A stretch of DNA of 64,000 nucleotides from Thermomonas alba (GTDB taxonomy: Bacteria > Pseudomonadota > Gammaproteobacteria > Xanthomonadales > Xanthomonadaceae): positions 62,001 through 126,000 of the forward strand of contig NZ_JAJOZU010000002.1 of NCBI RefSeq assembly GCF_022419205.1, written 5' to 3'. Of the stretch, positions 1 through 10,331 are shown piece after piece. The position numbers were made by a program, and so were the translations under genes. The notes below the pieces were generated by a model. It searched no databases. It saw nothing but the letters and a program-made list of their open reading frames with translations, and had not been told where the DNA came from. Positions within the stretch are counted from its first letter, which is position 1. Every line of letters starts with the position of its first letter.

Positions 1-1327
<1,327 letters not shown>

Positions 1328-1375
1328 TTACCTCAGGTTTGAATCGTGAAAAGAGGGAGAGACGAGGACGCGCGA

Positions 1376-1666
1376 TCAGCCGAGGATCGCGAACAGATCG
1401 TCTTCCTTGACCACCAGCAGCTCGACGCCGTCCAGCTTGACTTCGGTGCCGCTGTACTTGCCGAACAGCACCTTGTCACCCACCTTGACCTGCGGCGCGC
1501 GCACCTGGCCGTTGTCCAGCACCTTGCCAGGACCAACGGCGACGACTTCGCCCTTGATCGGCTTCTCGGTGGCGCTGTCGGGGATCACGATCCCGCCCGC
1601 AGACACCTTCTCTTCTTCCATGCGCTTGATGACCACGCGGTCGTACAGCGGCTTGATGTTGGACAT
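1376..1666 (-). CDS. groES: Co-chaperonin GroES
   Basis: This is the 10 kDa lid of the GroEL cage, 96 residues, the normal length. It contains the [14 protein letters not shown] start, the mobile-loop region [15 protein letters not shown] and the conserved [17 protein letters not shown] end. The open frame extends upstream to a possible ATG at 1864, but the family N-terminus [10 protein letters not shown] and an AGAGGT ribosome binding site favour the start at 1666. It is the first gene of the groES-groEL operon. Upstream lie a CIRCE-like inverted repeat and a sigma-32-like promoter, so expression is probably induced by heat through RpoH and repressed by HrcA. Identity is certain; the regulation is inferred from sites alone. 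Confidence 0.99.
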   Translation of the reverse strand: MSNIKPLYDRVVIKRMEEEKVSAGGIVIPDSATEKPIKGEVVAVGPGKVLDNGQVRAPQVKVGDKVLFGKYSGTEVKLDGVELLVVKEDDLFAILG

Positions 1667-1711
1667 GTGCAACCTCTGCAAATGGTTGATTGTGTGGATA
1701 AAACCCGGCCA

Positions 1712-1742
1712 TTTTAGCAGTCGGCCATCGCGACTGCCAAAA
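1712..1742 (-). promoter_or_regulatory. CIRCE-like HrcA operator of groES
   Basis: TTAGCAGTC and GACTGCCAA are separated by exactly nine bases (1714-1722 and 1732-1740). This matches the HrcA operator architecture TTAGCACTC-N9-GAGTGCTAA. The arms extend to 11 bp each (1712-1722 and 1732-1742) with one mismatch. The base that differs from consensus is changed in both arms (C to G on the left, G to C on the right), so pairing is kept. It lies in the groES leader, downstream of the predicted sigma-32 start. HrcA itself is not in the window. Confidence 0.8.
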
Positions 1743-1780
1743 TCGGGGGCGCACGCACCCCCGGCACCGGGATGCCCGGA

Positions 1781-1808
1781 AGATGGGGCAGCCCCGTGAG
1801 GTTTCAAG
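1781..1808 (-). promoter_or_regulatory. Sigma-32 (RpoH) type promoter of groES-groEL
   Basis: On the minus strand, CTTGAAA (1808-1802) is followed after 13 bases by CCCCATCT (1788-1781). This fits the RpoH consensus CTTGAAA-N11-16-CCCCATnT very closely. Transcription would begin near 1774 and run through the CIRCE-like operator into groES. Dual RpoH/HrcA control of groESL is established in Xanthomonas, so both sites make biological sense. Confidence 0.82.
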
Positions 1809-1858
1809 GGGGGTGCGAAAGAAAGATCGCAGCGCCCGACCGCGCCGCAGCTTAGGCT

Positions 1859-2188
1859 ATGCACATGCCGATCCTTCTATGCCTGACGACCTGCCCCGAT
1901 GCCGGCAGCGCCGACCGCCTCGCCCGCGCGCTGGTAGAGGAACGCCTGGCCGCCTGCGTGAGCCGGCTGCCCGGGGTGCAGTCCACCTACCGCTGGCAGG
2001 GTGCGCTGGAGCAAGCCAGCGAATGCCTGCTGCTGATCAAGACCACCATCGCCGCCTACCCGGCGCTGCAGGCCCGCCTGCTCGAACTGCACCCGTATGA
2101 ACTGCCGGAGCTGGTGGCGGTCGAATCCAGCGCCGCACTGCCGGCGTACCTGCACTGGGTGGCCGCCGCCACCGCGCCCCTGGAATGA
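1859..2188 (+). CDS. cutA: Divalent-cation tolerance protein CutA
   Basis: This is a small trimeric cytosolic protein of the CutA1 family, linked in E. coli to tolerance of copper and other divalent ions; the mechanism in bacteria is unsettled. The 109 residues show the family pattern: an N-terminal strand with TTCPD, an [17 protein letters not shown] helix, the strand ending YRWQG, and LLIKTT followed by HPYELPELV. The start may be ATG 1859 (MHMPIL) or the in-frame ATG at 1865 (MPIL), which is closer to the family start. It is divergent from groES and is followed after four bases by dsbD, so the two are probably co-transcribed. Confidence 0.95.
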   Translation: MHMPILLCLTTCPDAGSADRLARALVEERLAACVSRLPGVQSTYRWQGALEQASECLLLIKTTIAAYPALQARLLELHPYELPELVAVESSAALPAYLHWVAAATAPLE

Positions 2189-2192
2189 GCCG

Positions 2193-4505
2193 ATGACCGT
2201 CTTTCTCCCTCGCCTGCGCCGCTGGCTGGCCACGCTCGCACTCGCCGCCGGCCTACCCGCCGCGGCCCCCGCCCGGGCCGCCATCGTCGGCGAGCTGCCG
2301 CCGGTCGATTCCGTGTTCGTACTTTCGGCCCGGGCCACCGCCCCGGACCGGATCGAAGTGCGCTGGAAGATCGCCGACGGCTATTACCTCTACCGCCACC
2401 GCACGTCGGTGCAGGCCCGCGCCGGGTTCACCGGGGCGGTGCTGGCGCTGCCGGACGGCGACCGCCACCACGACGAATTCTTCGGCGACGTGGAGACCTA
2501 CCGCCACCAGCTGGTCGGCGTGCTCAGCGGAACCCCGGCGCCCGGCGCGCAGGCGGTGGCGCTGACGGTGAAATACCAGGGCTGCGCGGATGCCGGGGTT
2601 TGCTACCCCCCGCAGACCCGCACCCTGAGCGTGGCGCTGCCGGCCGCGGGCGATGCCGGCGCCAATGCCGGTGCCGATCCCGCGCCACTGCTGGGTCGCG
2701 GCGGTCGTCGCGGCCTGTTCGCGCTGGACGGCGCGCCCGGCGCGCAGGAGGCCCCGCCGCTGCCGCCGGAGCAGGCCTTCGGAAGCGAGGTGATCGCGCT
2801 CGACGGCAACACCCTGCTGCTGCGGCTGACCCCGGCGCGCGGCTACTACCTCTACCGCGACAAGCTGTCGGCGCGGCTGGACGGCGCCGCCGGGCTGTCC
2901 GTCGCGCTGCCGCCGTCCCGTCTGCCTCCGGCGCAGGCCTTCCACGATGCGCATTTCGGCGACGTGGCGGTGTATTTCGACCAGGTGGAGATCCCGCTGC
3001 CGGTGGCGCGCACCCGCCCGACCCCCGCCGCGGCCACCCTGGTGCTGGGCCTGCAGGGCTGCCAGACCGACGGCATCTGCTATCCACCGATGACCCGCCG
3101 GCTGGCGGTGACGCTGCCGGCCGGCCGCCTGACCACCGCTGCGGAAAGCGCCGACCCGGCCGCGACGGCTGCCCCCCCGGCGGCGGAGTCCACCGCCACG
3201 CCGCAGGCCGTCGCAACCACCGGCGGCAGCGATGCCCTCCCGGCCGCCCAGACCCCGGCGCGCGAGATACCGCCGACCCGCGCCACGCCCGGCCTGCTGG
3301 CGGCGCTGCTGCTGGCATTGGGCGGCGGGCTGATCCTGAACCTGATGCCCTGCGTCTTGCCGGTGCTCTCACTCAAGACGCTGGGGCTGGCCCGTAGCGG
3401 CGATGGCCGCGCGCGCGCGCGCCAGCACGCGCTGGCCTACACCGCCGGGGTGATGGCGTCGATGCTGGCATTGGGCGCGCTGGTGCTGGCCCTGCGCCAT
3501 GCCGGGCTGGCGCTGGGCTGGGGCTTTCAGCTGCAGCAGCCCCTGGTGGTGGCAGTGCTGGGGCTTTTGATCTTCGCTTTCGGGCTGAGCCTGTCCGGGA
3601 TGTGGCAGCTGGAGATCCGCTTCGGCGCACGCACCAGCGCTCTGCTACGCCGCGACGGGGTGGCCGGGGACTTTTTCGCCGGTGTGCTGGCGGTGCTGCT
3701 GGCCACGCCCTGCACCGCGCCGTACATGGGCGCCGCCCTGGCCTATGCCTTCACCGGCCCGCTGCTGGGCGGACTGCTGGTATTCCTCGCGCTGGGGCTG
3801 GGGCTGGCGCTGCCGTTCCTGCTGATCGGCCTGATACCGGCGCTGGCACGCCGCCTGCCCAAGCCCGGCGCGTGGATGGAGCGCCTGAAACAGCTGCTGG
3901 CCTTCCCGCTGTATGCCACCGCCGCCTGGCTGCTGTTCGTGCTGGCCACGCTGCGCGGCCCCGAGGCGGTCTGGCAGTTCCTGCTCGCCGCGATCGCGCT
4001 GGCGCTGGCGCTGTGGTCGGCCACCCAGGCCCGCCAGGGCGGCGCGCGGGGCTGGCAGGCGCTCGCGCTGCTCGCCTTGCTGGCGGTGGTCTGGCCGCTG
4101 GCCAGCCTGCACCGCCTGCCACGCCCGCAGGCGGTGACCGCGCCCGCTGGCGACGGCCTGCCGCAGGTGGCCTGGTCGGAGCAGAAGCTGGCCGACCTGC
4201 GCCGCCAACACCGGGTGGTATTCGTCAACATGACTGCCGACTGGTGCGTGAGCTGCAAAGTGAACGACAAGACCGTGTTCGAACGCCCGGCCTTCCGCCG
4301 CTGGCTGGCACAGGCGAATGCCGTCTACATGGTCGGCGACTACACCGACGTCGATCCCGCCATCACCGCCTACCTACAGCGCTACCGTGCGGTGGGCGTG
4401 CCGTTGTACGTGGTGTACCCGCGCGATGGCGGGCCGGGCCGGGTACTGCCCACCCTGCTGACCCCGGGCCTGGTGGAAGCGGCCCTGCGCGAGGCCGCGC
4501 GCTGA
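2193..4505 (+). CDS. dsbD: Thiol:disulfide interchange protein DsbD with two N-terminal redox domains
   Basis: This inner-membrane protein carries electrons from cytosolic thioredoxin to periplasmic thiol proteins. The 770 residues start with a signal peptide ending near AARA-A. Two DsbD-alpha-like domains follow, at about 35-150 and 195-310, each with a C-x5-C pair (C131/C137 and C290/C296) in a GC..D.G.CYPP context. After a low-complexity linker comes a multi-pass segment (about 365-640) with LMPCVLPVL (C387) and ATPCTAPYMG (C507), then a C-terminal thioredoxin domain with WCVSC (C685/C688). The duplicated alpha domain is unusual relative to E. coli DsbD, which has one. ATG 2193 is chosen because it gives a proper signal peptide and lies just after cutA; the frame also opens upstream at 2097. 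Confidence 0.96.
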   Translation: MTVFLPRLRRWLATLALAAGLPAAAPARAAIVGELPPVDSVFVLSARATAPDRIEVRWKIADGYYLYRHRTSVQARAGFTGAVLALPDGDRHHDEFFGDVETYRHQLVGVLSGTPAPGAQAVALTVKYQGCADAGVCYPPQTRTLSVALPAAGDAGANAGADPAPLLGRGGRRGLFALDGAPGAQEAPPLPPEQAFGSEVIALDGNTLLLRLTPARGYYLYRDKLSARLDGAAGLSVALPPSRLPPAQAFHDAHFGDVAVYFDQVEIPLPVARTRPTPAAATLVLGLQGCQTDGICYPPMTRRLAVTLPAGRLTTAAESADPAATAAPPAAESTATPQAVATTGGSDALPAAQTPAREIPPTRATPGLLAALLLALGGGLILNLMPCVLPVLSLKTLGLARSGDGRARARQHALAYTAGVMASMLALGALVLALRHAGLALGWGFQLQQPLVVAVLGLLIFAFGLSLSGMWQLEIRFGARTSALLRRDGVAGDFFAGVLAVLLATPCTAPYMGAALAYAFTGPLLGGLLVFLALGLGLALPFLLIGLIPALARRLPKPGAWMERLKQLLAFPLYATAAWLLFVLATLRGPEAVWQFLLAAIALALALWSATQARQGGARGWQALALLALLAVVWPLASLHRLPRPQAVTAPAGDGLPQVAWSEQKLADLRRQHRVVFVNMTADWCVSCKVNDKTVFERPAFRRWLAQANAVYMVGDYTDVDPAITAYLQRYRAVGVPLYVVYPRDGGPGRVLPTLLTPGLVEAALREAAR

Positions 4506-5122
4506 TGCCCTCGCATCGGGCGGTGGTGGCGGTGGCGCTGCTGGCCGGGCTGGCCGGCGCCACGGCCAGCCTGCTGCTGGAACCCATGATCGGCGTGCGC
4601 CTGGCATCCACCGCGCTCGGCCAGCGGGTGCTGGGGGCCGCGCTGCAGGCGCGCGCGCCGGCCCCGCCGGCCGGGCTGGCGATCGCCCGCATCGGCGCGC
4701 CGCTGCCGACCATGACCCTGCGCGACGCGGACGGCGCCACGGTCGAAATCCCACGCGCCTGGGCCGGACGCCCGACCCTGGTCAACCTGTGGGCCACCTG
4801 GTGCGCCCCCTGCCTGAAGGAAATGCCCGACCTGCAGGCCTTCGCCCGCACCCAGGGCGACCGCGGCGTGCAGGTGGTCGGGATCGCGCTGGACGATGCC
4901 GATGCCGTGCGCGCTTTCCTGCCGGCGCACGGCATCACCTATCCGGTGCTGATCGACGCGCCCGGTCCGGCGGATGCCGGAGTGCGGCTGGGCAATCCGG
5001 CCGGGGTGCTGCCGTTCTCGGCGCTGGTGGCGGCCGACGGCCGCCTGCTGAAAACCCGGATCGGCCCGTTCGCGGATGCCGCCGACATCGCGCACTGGGT
5101 GGCGGAGACGGCGACGCACTGA
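4505..5122 (+). CDS. TlpA-like periplasmic thioredoxin-fold protein
   Basis: This is a 205-residue protein with an N-terminal hydrophobic anchor (about 7-27) and a TlpA/ResA-type thioredoxin domain. The redox motif is WCAPC within LVNLWATWCAPCLKEMPDL, and a cis-proline appears in GVLPFSALV. It probably sits on the periplasmic side of the inner membrane and uses electrons supplied by DsbD, for example for cytochrome c maturation or reduction of disulfides. Its ATG overlaps the dsbD stop codon (TGATG), which indicates translational coupling and supports the functional link. The specific substrate cannot be told from the sequence. Confidence 0.93.
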   Translation: MPSHRAVVAVALLAGLAGATASLLLEPMIGVRLASTALGQRVLGAALQARAPAPPAGLAIARIGAPLPTMTLRDADGATVEIPRAWAGRPTLVNLWATWCAPCLKEMPDLQAFARTQGDRGVQVVGIALDDADAVRAFLPAHGITYPVLIDAPGPADAGVRLGNPAGVLPFSALVAADGRLLKTRIGPFADAADIAHWVAETATH

Positions 5123-5179
5123 TGCGATGCGCGCCTGACGCGATGGATGTCGCGAAGTTTAGAGTCGCAACTCAAACAT

Positions 5180-5195
5180 CCGCTTAAAAAAGCGG
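5180..5195 (+). terminator. Possible intrinsic terminator after the tlpA-like gene
   Basis: CCGCTT and AAGCGG form a six-base-pair stem around AAAA, followed by only two T residues. It lies in the 167-base gap between the tlpA-like gene and aroQ. The stem is short and the T-tract weak, so this is tentative. Confidence 0.4.
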
Positions 5196-5289
5196 TTATC
5201 CGGGAAAAGTTCGCCGAACTGGACAGCAACACCCAAATCGGGGGACACTGCGCGCCCATCGTTCGCCGCCGTCGCCCTGCCTTCCGCCC

Positions 5290-5730
5290 ATGGCCAAGCT
5301 GCTGCTCCTGCACGGCCCCAACCTGAACCTGCTCGGCACCCGCGAGCCGGAGGTGTACGGGCGCACCACGCTGGCCGAAATCGACGCCGACCTCAGCGCA
5401 CGCGCGCAGGCCGCCGGGCACGAGTTGGAGACGCTGCAGTCGAACGCCGAGCACGTGCTGGTGGAACGGGTGCAAGCCGCACGCCTGGATGGCACTGCTT
5501 TCATCCTGATCAATCCGGCCGCCTTCACCCACACCTCGGTCGCGCTGCGCGACGCGCTGGCGGCGGTGGCCCTGCCCTTCATCGAAATCCATCTGTCCAA
5601 CCCGCATGCCCGCGAGCCCTTCCGCCAGCACAGCTATCTGAGCGACCTGGCGATCGGGGTGATCTGCGGTTTTGGCGCGGACTCCTATCGCTATGCGCTG
5701 GACGCCGCCCTCAAGCGACTGCCGGCCTGA
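5290..5730 (+). CDS. aroQ: Type II 3-dehydroquinate dehydratase AroQ
   Basis: This cytosolic enzyme dehydrates 3-dehydroquinate to 3-dehydroshikimate in the shikimate pathway. Its 146 residues are the normal length for the dodecameric type II enzyme. Visible family signatures are [20 protein letters not shown] with the active-site tyrosine, [15 protein letters not shown] with a histidine, and [21 protein letters not shown]. It lies 27 bases before accB, the common arrangement aroQ-accB-accC in many gammaproteobacteria, so it is likely part of that operon. Confidence 0.98.
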   Translation: MAKLLLLHGPNLNLLGTREPEVYGRTTLAEIDADLSARAQAAGHELETLQSNAEHVLVERVQAARLDGTAFILINPAAFTHTSVALRDALAAVALPFIEIHLSNPHAREPFRQHSYLSDLAIGVICGFGADSYRYALDAALKRLPA

Positions 5731-5757
5731 CCTGCACACATCCCAAGGAGCGTCCCC

Positions 5758-6240
5758 ATGGACCTGCGCAAGATCAAAAAACTGATCGATCTGCTGGAAG
5801 AATCGAACCTGGCCGAAATCGAGATCAAGGAAGGCGAGGAGTCGGTGCGCCTGGCGCGGGTGCCCAAGGGCGCGGTCACCGCCCCGACCCCGGCCCCGGC
5901 GACACACCACGTGCCGGCGCCGGCCGCGCCGCCGATGCCGATGCAGTCGCCGACCGAGTCGGCGACCGGCGGCAGCCATAAGCCGGCCGTCCAGGACCTG
6001 CCCGACGGCCACGTGGTGCGCGCGCCGATGGTCGGCACCTTCTATGCCAGCCCGGCTCCGGACAAGCCGGCATTCGTCAGCCTCGGCCAGCAGGTCAAGG
6101 CCGGCGACACCCTCGGCATCATCGAGGCGATGAAGATGTTCAACCCGATCGAGGCCGAGGTCTCCGGCACCATCGTGGCGATCAAGTGCGAGAGCGGGCA
6201 GCCGGTCGAGTTCGACCAGCCGCTGTTCGTGATCGCCTGA
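5758..6240 (+). CDS. accB: Biotin carboxyl carrier protein of acetyl-CoA carboxylase
   Basis: This is the carrier subunit that moves carboxyl groups between biotin carboxylase and carboxyltransferase in the first step of fatty-acid synthesis. The 160 residues begin [17 protein letters not shown], then comes a Pro/Ala-rich flexible linker (about 40-80) and a C-terminal biotinyl domain with the EAMKM biotinylation motif, whose lysine carries biotin. Good ribosome binding site AAGGAG upstream. It is followed by accC after 56 bases. Confidence 0.99.
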   Translation: MDLRKIKKLIDLLEESNLAEIEIKEGEESVRLARVPKGAVTAPTPAPATHHVPAPAAPPMPMQSPTESATGGSHKPAVQDLPDGHVVRAPMVGTFYASPAPDKPAFVSLGQQVKAGDTLGIIEAMKMFNPIEAEVSGTIVAIKCESGQPVEFDQPLFVIA

Positions 6241-6296
6241 TCCTTCAGAGCTCCGCCGGCCACGGCGCCTCGCTTAAGGACGAACGGGAATCCTCC

Positions 6297-7664
6297 ATGC
6301 TCGAAAAAGTCGTCATCGCCAACCGTGGCGAAATCGCGCTGCGCATCCTGCGCGCCTGCCACACGCTCGGCATCCGCACCGTGGCGGTGCACTCCACCGT
6401 CGATCGCAACCTCAAGCACGTCGCCATGGCGGATGAGTCGGTGTGCATCGGCCCGGCGCCTTCGGCGGACAGCTACCTCAACATGCCGGCGATCATCGCC
6501 GCCGCCGAGGTCACCGACGCCCAGGCCATCCACCCCGGCTACGGCTTTTTGTCGGAAAACGCGGATTTCGCCGAGCGGGTGGAGCAGTCCGGCTTCATCT
6601 TCATCGGCCCCAAGCCCGACACCATCCGCCTGATGGGCGACAAAGTGGAGGCGATCCGCGCCATGAAGGCCGCCGGCGTGCCCTGCGTGCCCGGCAGCGG
6701 CGGTCCGCTGGGCAACGATGCGGCCACCAACATCAAGATCGCGCGCGAGATCGGCTACCCGGTGATCATCAAGGCCGCCGGCGGCGGTGGCGGACGCGGG
6801 ATGCGCGTGGTGCACTCGGAGGCGGCGCTGATCAACGCCATTGCCACTACCAAGGCCGAGGCCAAGGCCGCGTTCGGCAACGACATGGTGTACATGGAGA
6901 AGTTCCTGGAGAACCCGCGCCACGTGGAGATCCAGGTGCTGGCCGACGGCCAGGGCAATGCCATCCACCTCGGCGAGCGCGACTGCTCGATGCAGCGACG
7001 CCACCAGAAGGTGGTGGAAGAAGCGCCGGCGCCCGGCATCACCCCGGAACTGCGCGAGCAGATCGGCAAGGTCTGCGTGGAGGCCTGCCTGCGCATCGGT
7101 TACCGCGGCGCGGGCACCTTCGAGTTCCTCTACCAGGACGGGCGCTTCTACTTCATCGAGATGAACACCCGCATCCAGGTCGAGCATCCGGTGACCGAAA
7201 TGGTCACCGGCATCGACCTGGTGCGCGAGCAACTGCTGATCGCCGCCGGCCACAAGCTGTCGATCAGGCAGAGCGACGTGGTCCTGCGCGGGCACGCGAT
7301 CGAGTGCCGGATCAATGCCGAGGACCCGGACACCTTCTTCCCCTGCCCCGGGCTGATCCAGCACTTCCACGCCCCCGGCGGCCCGGGCGTGCGGGTGGAC
7401 TCGCACATCTACGAAGGCTACCGCGTCCCGCCCAACTACGACTCGATGATCGGCAAGCTGATCGTGCACGGCGCCGACCGCGCACAGGCGCTGGCGCGCA
7501 TGCGGGTGGCGCTGTCGGAGATGGTGATCGACGGCATCAAGACCAACATCCCGCTGCAGCAGCGGATCATGGCCGACGGCGGCTTCTGCCAGGGCGGTCA
7601 GAACATCCACTACCTGGAAAAGCGCCTGGCCGAACGCAAGGAAAAGGCGCTGTCGATCCTTTGA
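6297..7664 (+). CDS. accC: Biotin carboxylase subunit of acetyl-CoA carboxylase
   Basis: This enzyme uses ATP and bicarbonate to carboxylate biotin on AccB. At 455 residues it is the usual length. It shows [20 protein letters not shown], the ATP-grasp glycine loop [12 protein letters not shown], the catalytic [14 protein letters not shown] block and the C-terminal domain. The start at 6297 is fixed by the family N-terminus; the open frame begins earlier at 6186 inside accB, which is spurious. A long antisense frame over this gene is a shadow. Confidence 0.99.
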   Translation: MLEKVVIANRGEIALRILRACHTLGIRTVAVHSTVDRNLKHVAMADESVCIGPAPSADSYLNMPAIIAAAEVTDAQAIHPGYGFLSENADFAERVEQSGFIFIGPKPDTIRLMGDKVEAIRAMKAAGVPCVPGSGGPLGNDAATNIKIAREIGYPVIIKAAGGGGGRGMRVVHSEAALINAIATTKAEAKAAFGNDMVYMEKFLENPRHVEIQVLADGQGNAIHLGERDCSMQRRHQKVVEEAPAPGITPELREQIGKVCVEACLRIGYRGAGTFEFLYQDGRFYFIEMNTRIQVEHPVTEMVTGIDLVREQLLIAAGHKLSIRQSDVVLRGHAIECRINAEDPDTFFPCPGLIQHFHAPGGPGVRVDSHIYEGYRVPPNYDSMIGKLIVHGADRAQALARMRVALSEMVIDGIKTNIPLQQRIMADGGFCQGGQNIHYLEKRLAERKEKALSIL

Positions 7665-7666
7665 CC

Positions 7667-7731
7667 GATCCTGTGCCGGCTTGCGGCCAACCGCGAGGCC
7701 AACCGCGAACGCTGCGTGCCGGGACAGGATC
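7667..7731. repeat. Imperfect inverted repeat enclosing two tandem 12-mers
   Basis: Immediately after the accC stop, GATCCTGTGCCGGC (7667-7680) and GCCGGGACAGGATC (7718-7731) form 14-base arms with one mismatch. The 37-base interior holds two adjacent copies of GGCCAACCGCGA (7685-7696 and 7697-7708). It could terminate the accBC transcript or be a REP-like element; there is no T-tract. Confidence 0.5.
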
Positions 7732-7791
7732 CGCTGCTCGGTTTAGGATGGGCCGATCGCGGCAGGGTGCGGCCCGCCGCATGGGGAGATC

Positions 7792-9468
7792 ATGGCTCGA
7801 TCCAGCATCCACGATCTGGGGCGACGACTGCTGCTGATGCTGGCCGTCTTGCTTGCCGGCATCGCCCTTGCGGGTGGACGTCCGTCCGATTTACAAGTGG
7901 AAGCGCTCGCCCCTGTCTGGGGCGACCCGCCGCTGCATCGGCTGCCGCATTTCCCGCAGGCCTGGCGCAGCCAGCCGGCGCATCTCCGTTGGGATACCGG
8001 CAGCCATTGGTGGCGCCTACGCCTGACCGATCCGCGCGCCGCAGGCGATCCCGACCCCTGGATCCTGCGCCTGCGCGAGCCTTACGACAACGTCGTGACC
8101 GTATATCTGCCGCCGGCCGATACCGCGCGCGTGCTTTCGCTGTATGACCCCGCGCTGCGGCAGCCCGGCTCGCGCCTGGGGCTGGCGGTTCCGCTGCAGC
8201 CCGCGCAGCGCACGGGATGGATCTATCTGCATATCGATTGGAAGCGGTATCAGCCCATCGCGCTGCAGGCCATGCCGCAGGCGGCCTATCTCGCCGCCGA
8301 TCTCGATCACATCCGCCTGCTCTACAGCCTGCTCTCGGGCATGCTGGCCCTGGCCGCGCTGACCGCGCTGTTCGCCTTTGCCATGCAGCGCCAGATCCTG
8401 GTGCTGTTCAGTCTCTGGGTTCTGTGCAGCGCGGTGTACCACCTCGGAATGAGCGGGGAGATCGCCAGCCTGCTGCCTGGACTGTCGCGCTGGCTGACGC
8501 CCCTCATGCTGGCCACGGCGGCCGCGCACATCGGTCTGCTGGCCGCGTATCTGTTCGTGTACCGCTTCCTCGCCCTGCCGCGGCACTTCCCGCGCGCCGC
8601 GCGGATCTACCGTGGACTGCTCCGGTGCGGCGTCCTGCTGATCGTGCCCAGCATGGCCAGCCACCTCGCGCCCGCCTTCGCCGCCACGCTGAACGTGCTG
8701 TTGCTGGCGCTGTCATTGATGGTGCTCGCCTTGTCTGCCTGGCGCGCGCGCCAGGGGGATCCGCAAGGCTGGTTCTTCCTGATCGGATGGGGCGCCGTGA
8801 CTCTGGTCCAGGTGCTGCGCGCCGTTTTTTTCCTGCTGCACGCCGGCACTCCTTCCTGGCTGGCGCTGCTGCACCCGGCGGCGGACGCGACTGGCGCCCT
8901 GGTGCTGGCCGTCGCGGTTGCGCGCGCGGCGCGCTATGCCGAACGCGAGATGCGCCACACCCGCGCGCATGCGCGTACCGATCCGCTCACCGGCCTGGCC
9001 AACCGCGCCGAGCTGGATGCCGCCCTGCCCGCGTGCCTGGCAAGCGCGACCCGCGAGCACCAGCCGATTTCGGTGCTGTTTCTGGATCTGGACCACTTCA
9101 AGTCGATCAACGATCGCCACGGCCACGCCGTCGGCGATCTCTGCCTGATCGAGACCGCCCGCATCCTGCGCCAGCACGTGCGTGCGCATGACTTGCTGGC
9201 CCGCTATGGCGGCGAGGAGTTCGTGCTGATCCTGACGGGCGCCGACGCCGGCACGGCCTTTGCCGTCGGCGAGGCCCTGCGCACCGCCGTGCAGCGCCAT
9301 GGCCATACAATCCAAGGCCACACCCTCAAACTCACCGTGTCGGTCGGGATCGCCACGCATGTCGCCGGCGAAAGCGCGGATGCCCTGCTGCAACGTGCGG
9401 ACATGGCCCTCTACCAGGCCAAAGCCGAAGGCCGTAATCGCTGCGTCATCGCACCCCTGTCATCTTGA
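7792..9468 (+). CDS. Membrane-bound diguanylate cyclase, 7TMR-DISM sensor type
   Basis: This 558-residue protein has an N-terminal signal segment, an extracytoplasmic domain (about 30-165) that looks like 7TMR-DISMED2, seven predicted membrane segments (about 180-375) and a C-terminal GGDEF domain. The active site is GGEEF (473-477), which is catalytically competent in known cyclases. An allosteric I-site RxxD (RAHD, 464-467) lies exactly five residues before it, so product inhibition by c-di-GMP is expected. The ligand is unknown; related sensor domains are thought to bind carbohydrate or other small molecules. Only six bases separate it from the next gene, a permuted NlpC/P60 hydrolase. Confidence 0.93.
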   Translation: MARSSIHDLGRRLLLMLAVLLAGIALAGGRPSDLQVEALAPVWGDPPLHRLPHFPQAWRSQPAHLRWDTGSHWWRLRLTDPRAAGDPDPWILRLREPYDNVVTVYLPPADTARVLSLYDPALRQPGSRLGLAVPLQPAQRTGWIYLHIDWKRYQPIALQAMPQAAYLAADLDHIRLLYSLLSGMLALAALTALFAFAMQRQILVLFSLWVLCSAVYHLGMSGEIASLLPGLSRWLTPLMLATAAAHIGLLAAYLFVYRFLALPRHFPRAARIYRGLLRCGVLLIVPSMASHLAPAFAATLNVLLLALSLMVLALSAWRARQGDPQGWFFLIGWGAVTLVQVLRAVFFLLHAGTPSWLALLHPAADATGALVLAVAVARAARYAEREMRHTRAHARTDPLTGLANRAELDAALPACLASATREHQPISVLFLDLDHFKSINDRHGHAVGDLCLIETARILRQHVRAHDLLARYGGEEFVLILTGADAGTAFAVGEALRTAVQRHGHTIQGHTLKLTVSVGIATHVAGESADALLQRADMALYQAKAEGRNRCVIAPLSS

Positions 9469-9474
9469 GCCGAT

Positions 9475-10302
9475 ATGTCCGACACGTCTTCCACCATGGC
9501 CTGGGTCGATCCTGCAACGCTGCGCGCTGGCGACGTGCTGCTGATGCGCGGACTGGGCCCGGTGTCCGACCTGATCGCCTGGTTCGGAGACTCGACCTAC
9601 AGTCACGCCGCGCTGATGGTGGATGCGCAGACCCTGGTCGAGGCGGCGCTACCCACCTCACGCACCGTTCTGCTGCAAACGCGCCTGGCTCAGGCAGATG
9701 CCTACGCGTTCATCGACGTCTATCGCCCAACCCGCGCCGACGGCACGCCCTTGCGCGACGCCGACCGTCAGGCCATCGCGCGCGCAGGCGGCGCGCTCAC
9801 CGGGGTCGCCTATCCCCTCGATGGACTGCTGCAGCTGGCGGTGGTCGCCGCGCTGCGCAACCGCATCCCCGCCGATGCGGGCCTGCGCTGGCTGCTGCGA
9901 ATGCTGATCGACCATCTGCTCACGTTCGACCCAACGCACATGGTCTGCTCCGAGCTGGTCTATACCGCGCTGCGCGACGCTGGGCTGCCCCCGACGCTGA
10001 TCGTCAGCGCGCAGCTCGATCTGCCGCTGCCGCCGATCGACGTGCCCGCGCTGATCGAGGAGTGGCGGGCCGCGCATGCGCATGCGCATACCCTCACGCT
10101 CGATGCGGCATCCGCTCCCATCGGCGCGGACGAAACGGCGGCAGCATTCGCCCGCCTGCGCGCAGCGCGTGGGCTGCAGCCCATGCAATCGCTGGGGATG
10201 TCGTCCCTGCCCGCGCCCAATCCTGCCAACGTGCTGCCCGTCGATCTGGAAACCAGTCCGCAGCTGCGCCGGCTGGGACGCCTGGCACTGGCCGGCCAGT
10301 GA
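9475..10302 (+). CDS. Permuted NlpC/P60 (YiiX/YaeF-type) papain-like hydrolase
   Basis: This 275-residue protein resembles the circularly permuted papain-like amidases of the YiiX/YaeF family (peptidase family C92). The N-terminal part has [11 protein letters not shown], then the histidine in [11 protein letters not shown] and an acidic TLVEA; the putative nucleophile is the cysteine in HMVCSELVY near residue 161. There is no clear signal peptide, so it may act in the cytosol or at the inner membrane face. The last ~70 residues look poorly conserved. Substrates of this family are not well defined; amide or ester bonds in peptides or lipids have been suggested. It follows the diguanylate cyclase by six bases and precedes prmA by 29. 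Confidence 0.8.
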   Translation: MSDTSSTMAWVDPATLRAGDVLLMRGLGPVSDLIAWFGDSTYSHAALMVDAQTLVEAALPTSRTVLLQTRLAQADAYAFIDVYRPTRADGTPLRDADRQAIARAGGALTGVAYPLDGLLQLAVVAALRNRIPADAGLRWLLRMLIDHLLTFDPTHMVCSELVYTALRDAGLPPTLIVSAQLDLPLPPIDVPALIEEWRAAHAHAHTLTLDAASAPIGADETAAAFARLRAARGLQPMQSLGMSSLPAPNPANVLPVDLETSPQLRRLGRLALAGQ

Positions 10303-10331
10303 CGGCGGCACCTCTCACCTACAATGCGCAC

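Noticed and set aside
6042-7610. 522-residue minus-strand frame over accC
   Set aside because: Antisense shadow of accC, which is unmistakable on the plus strand with all its motifs.
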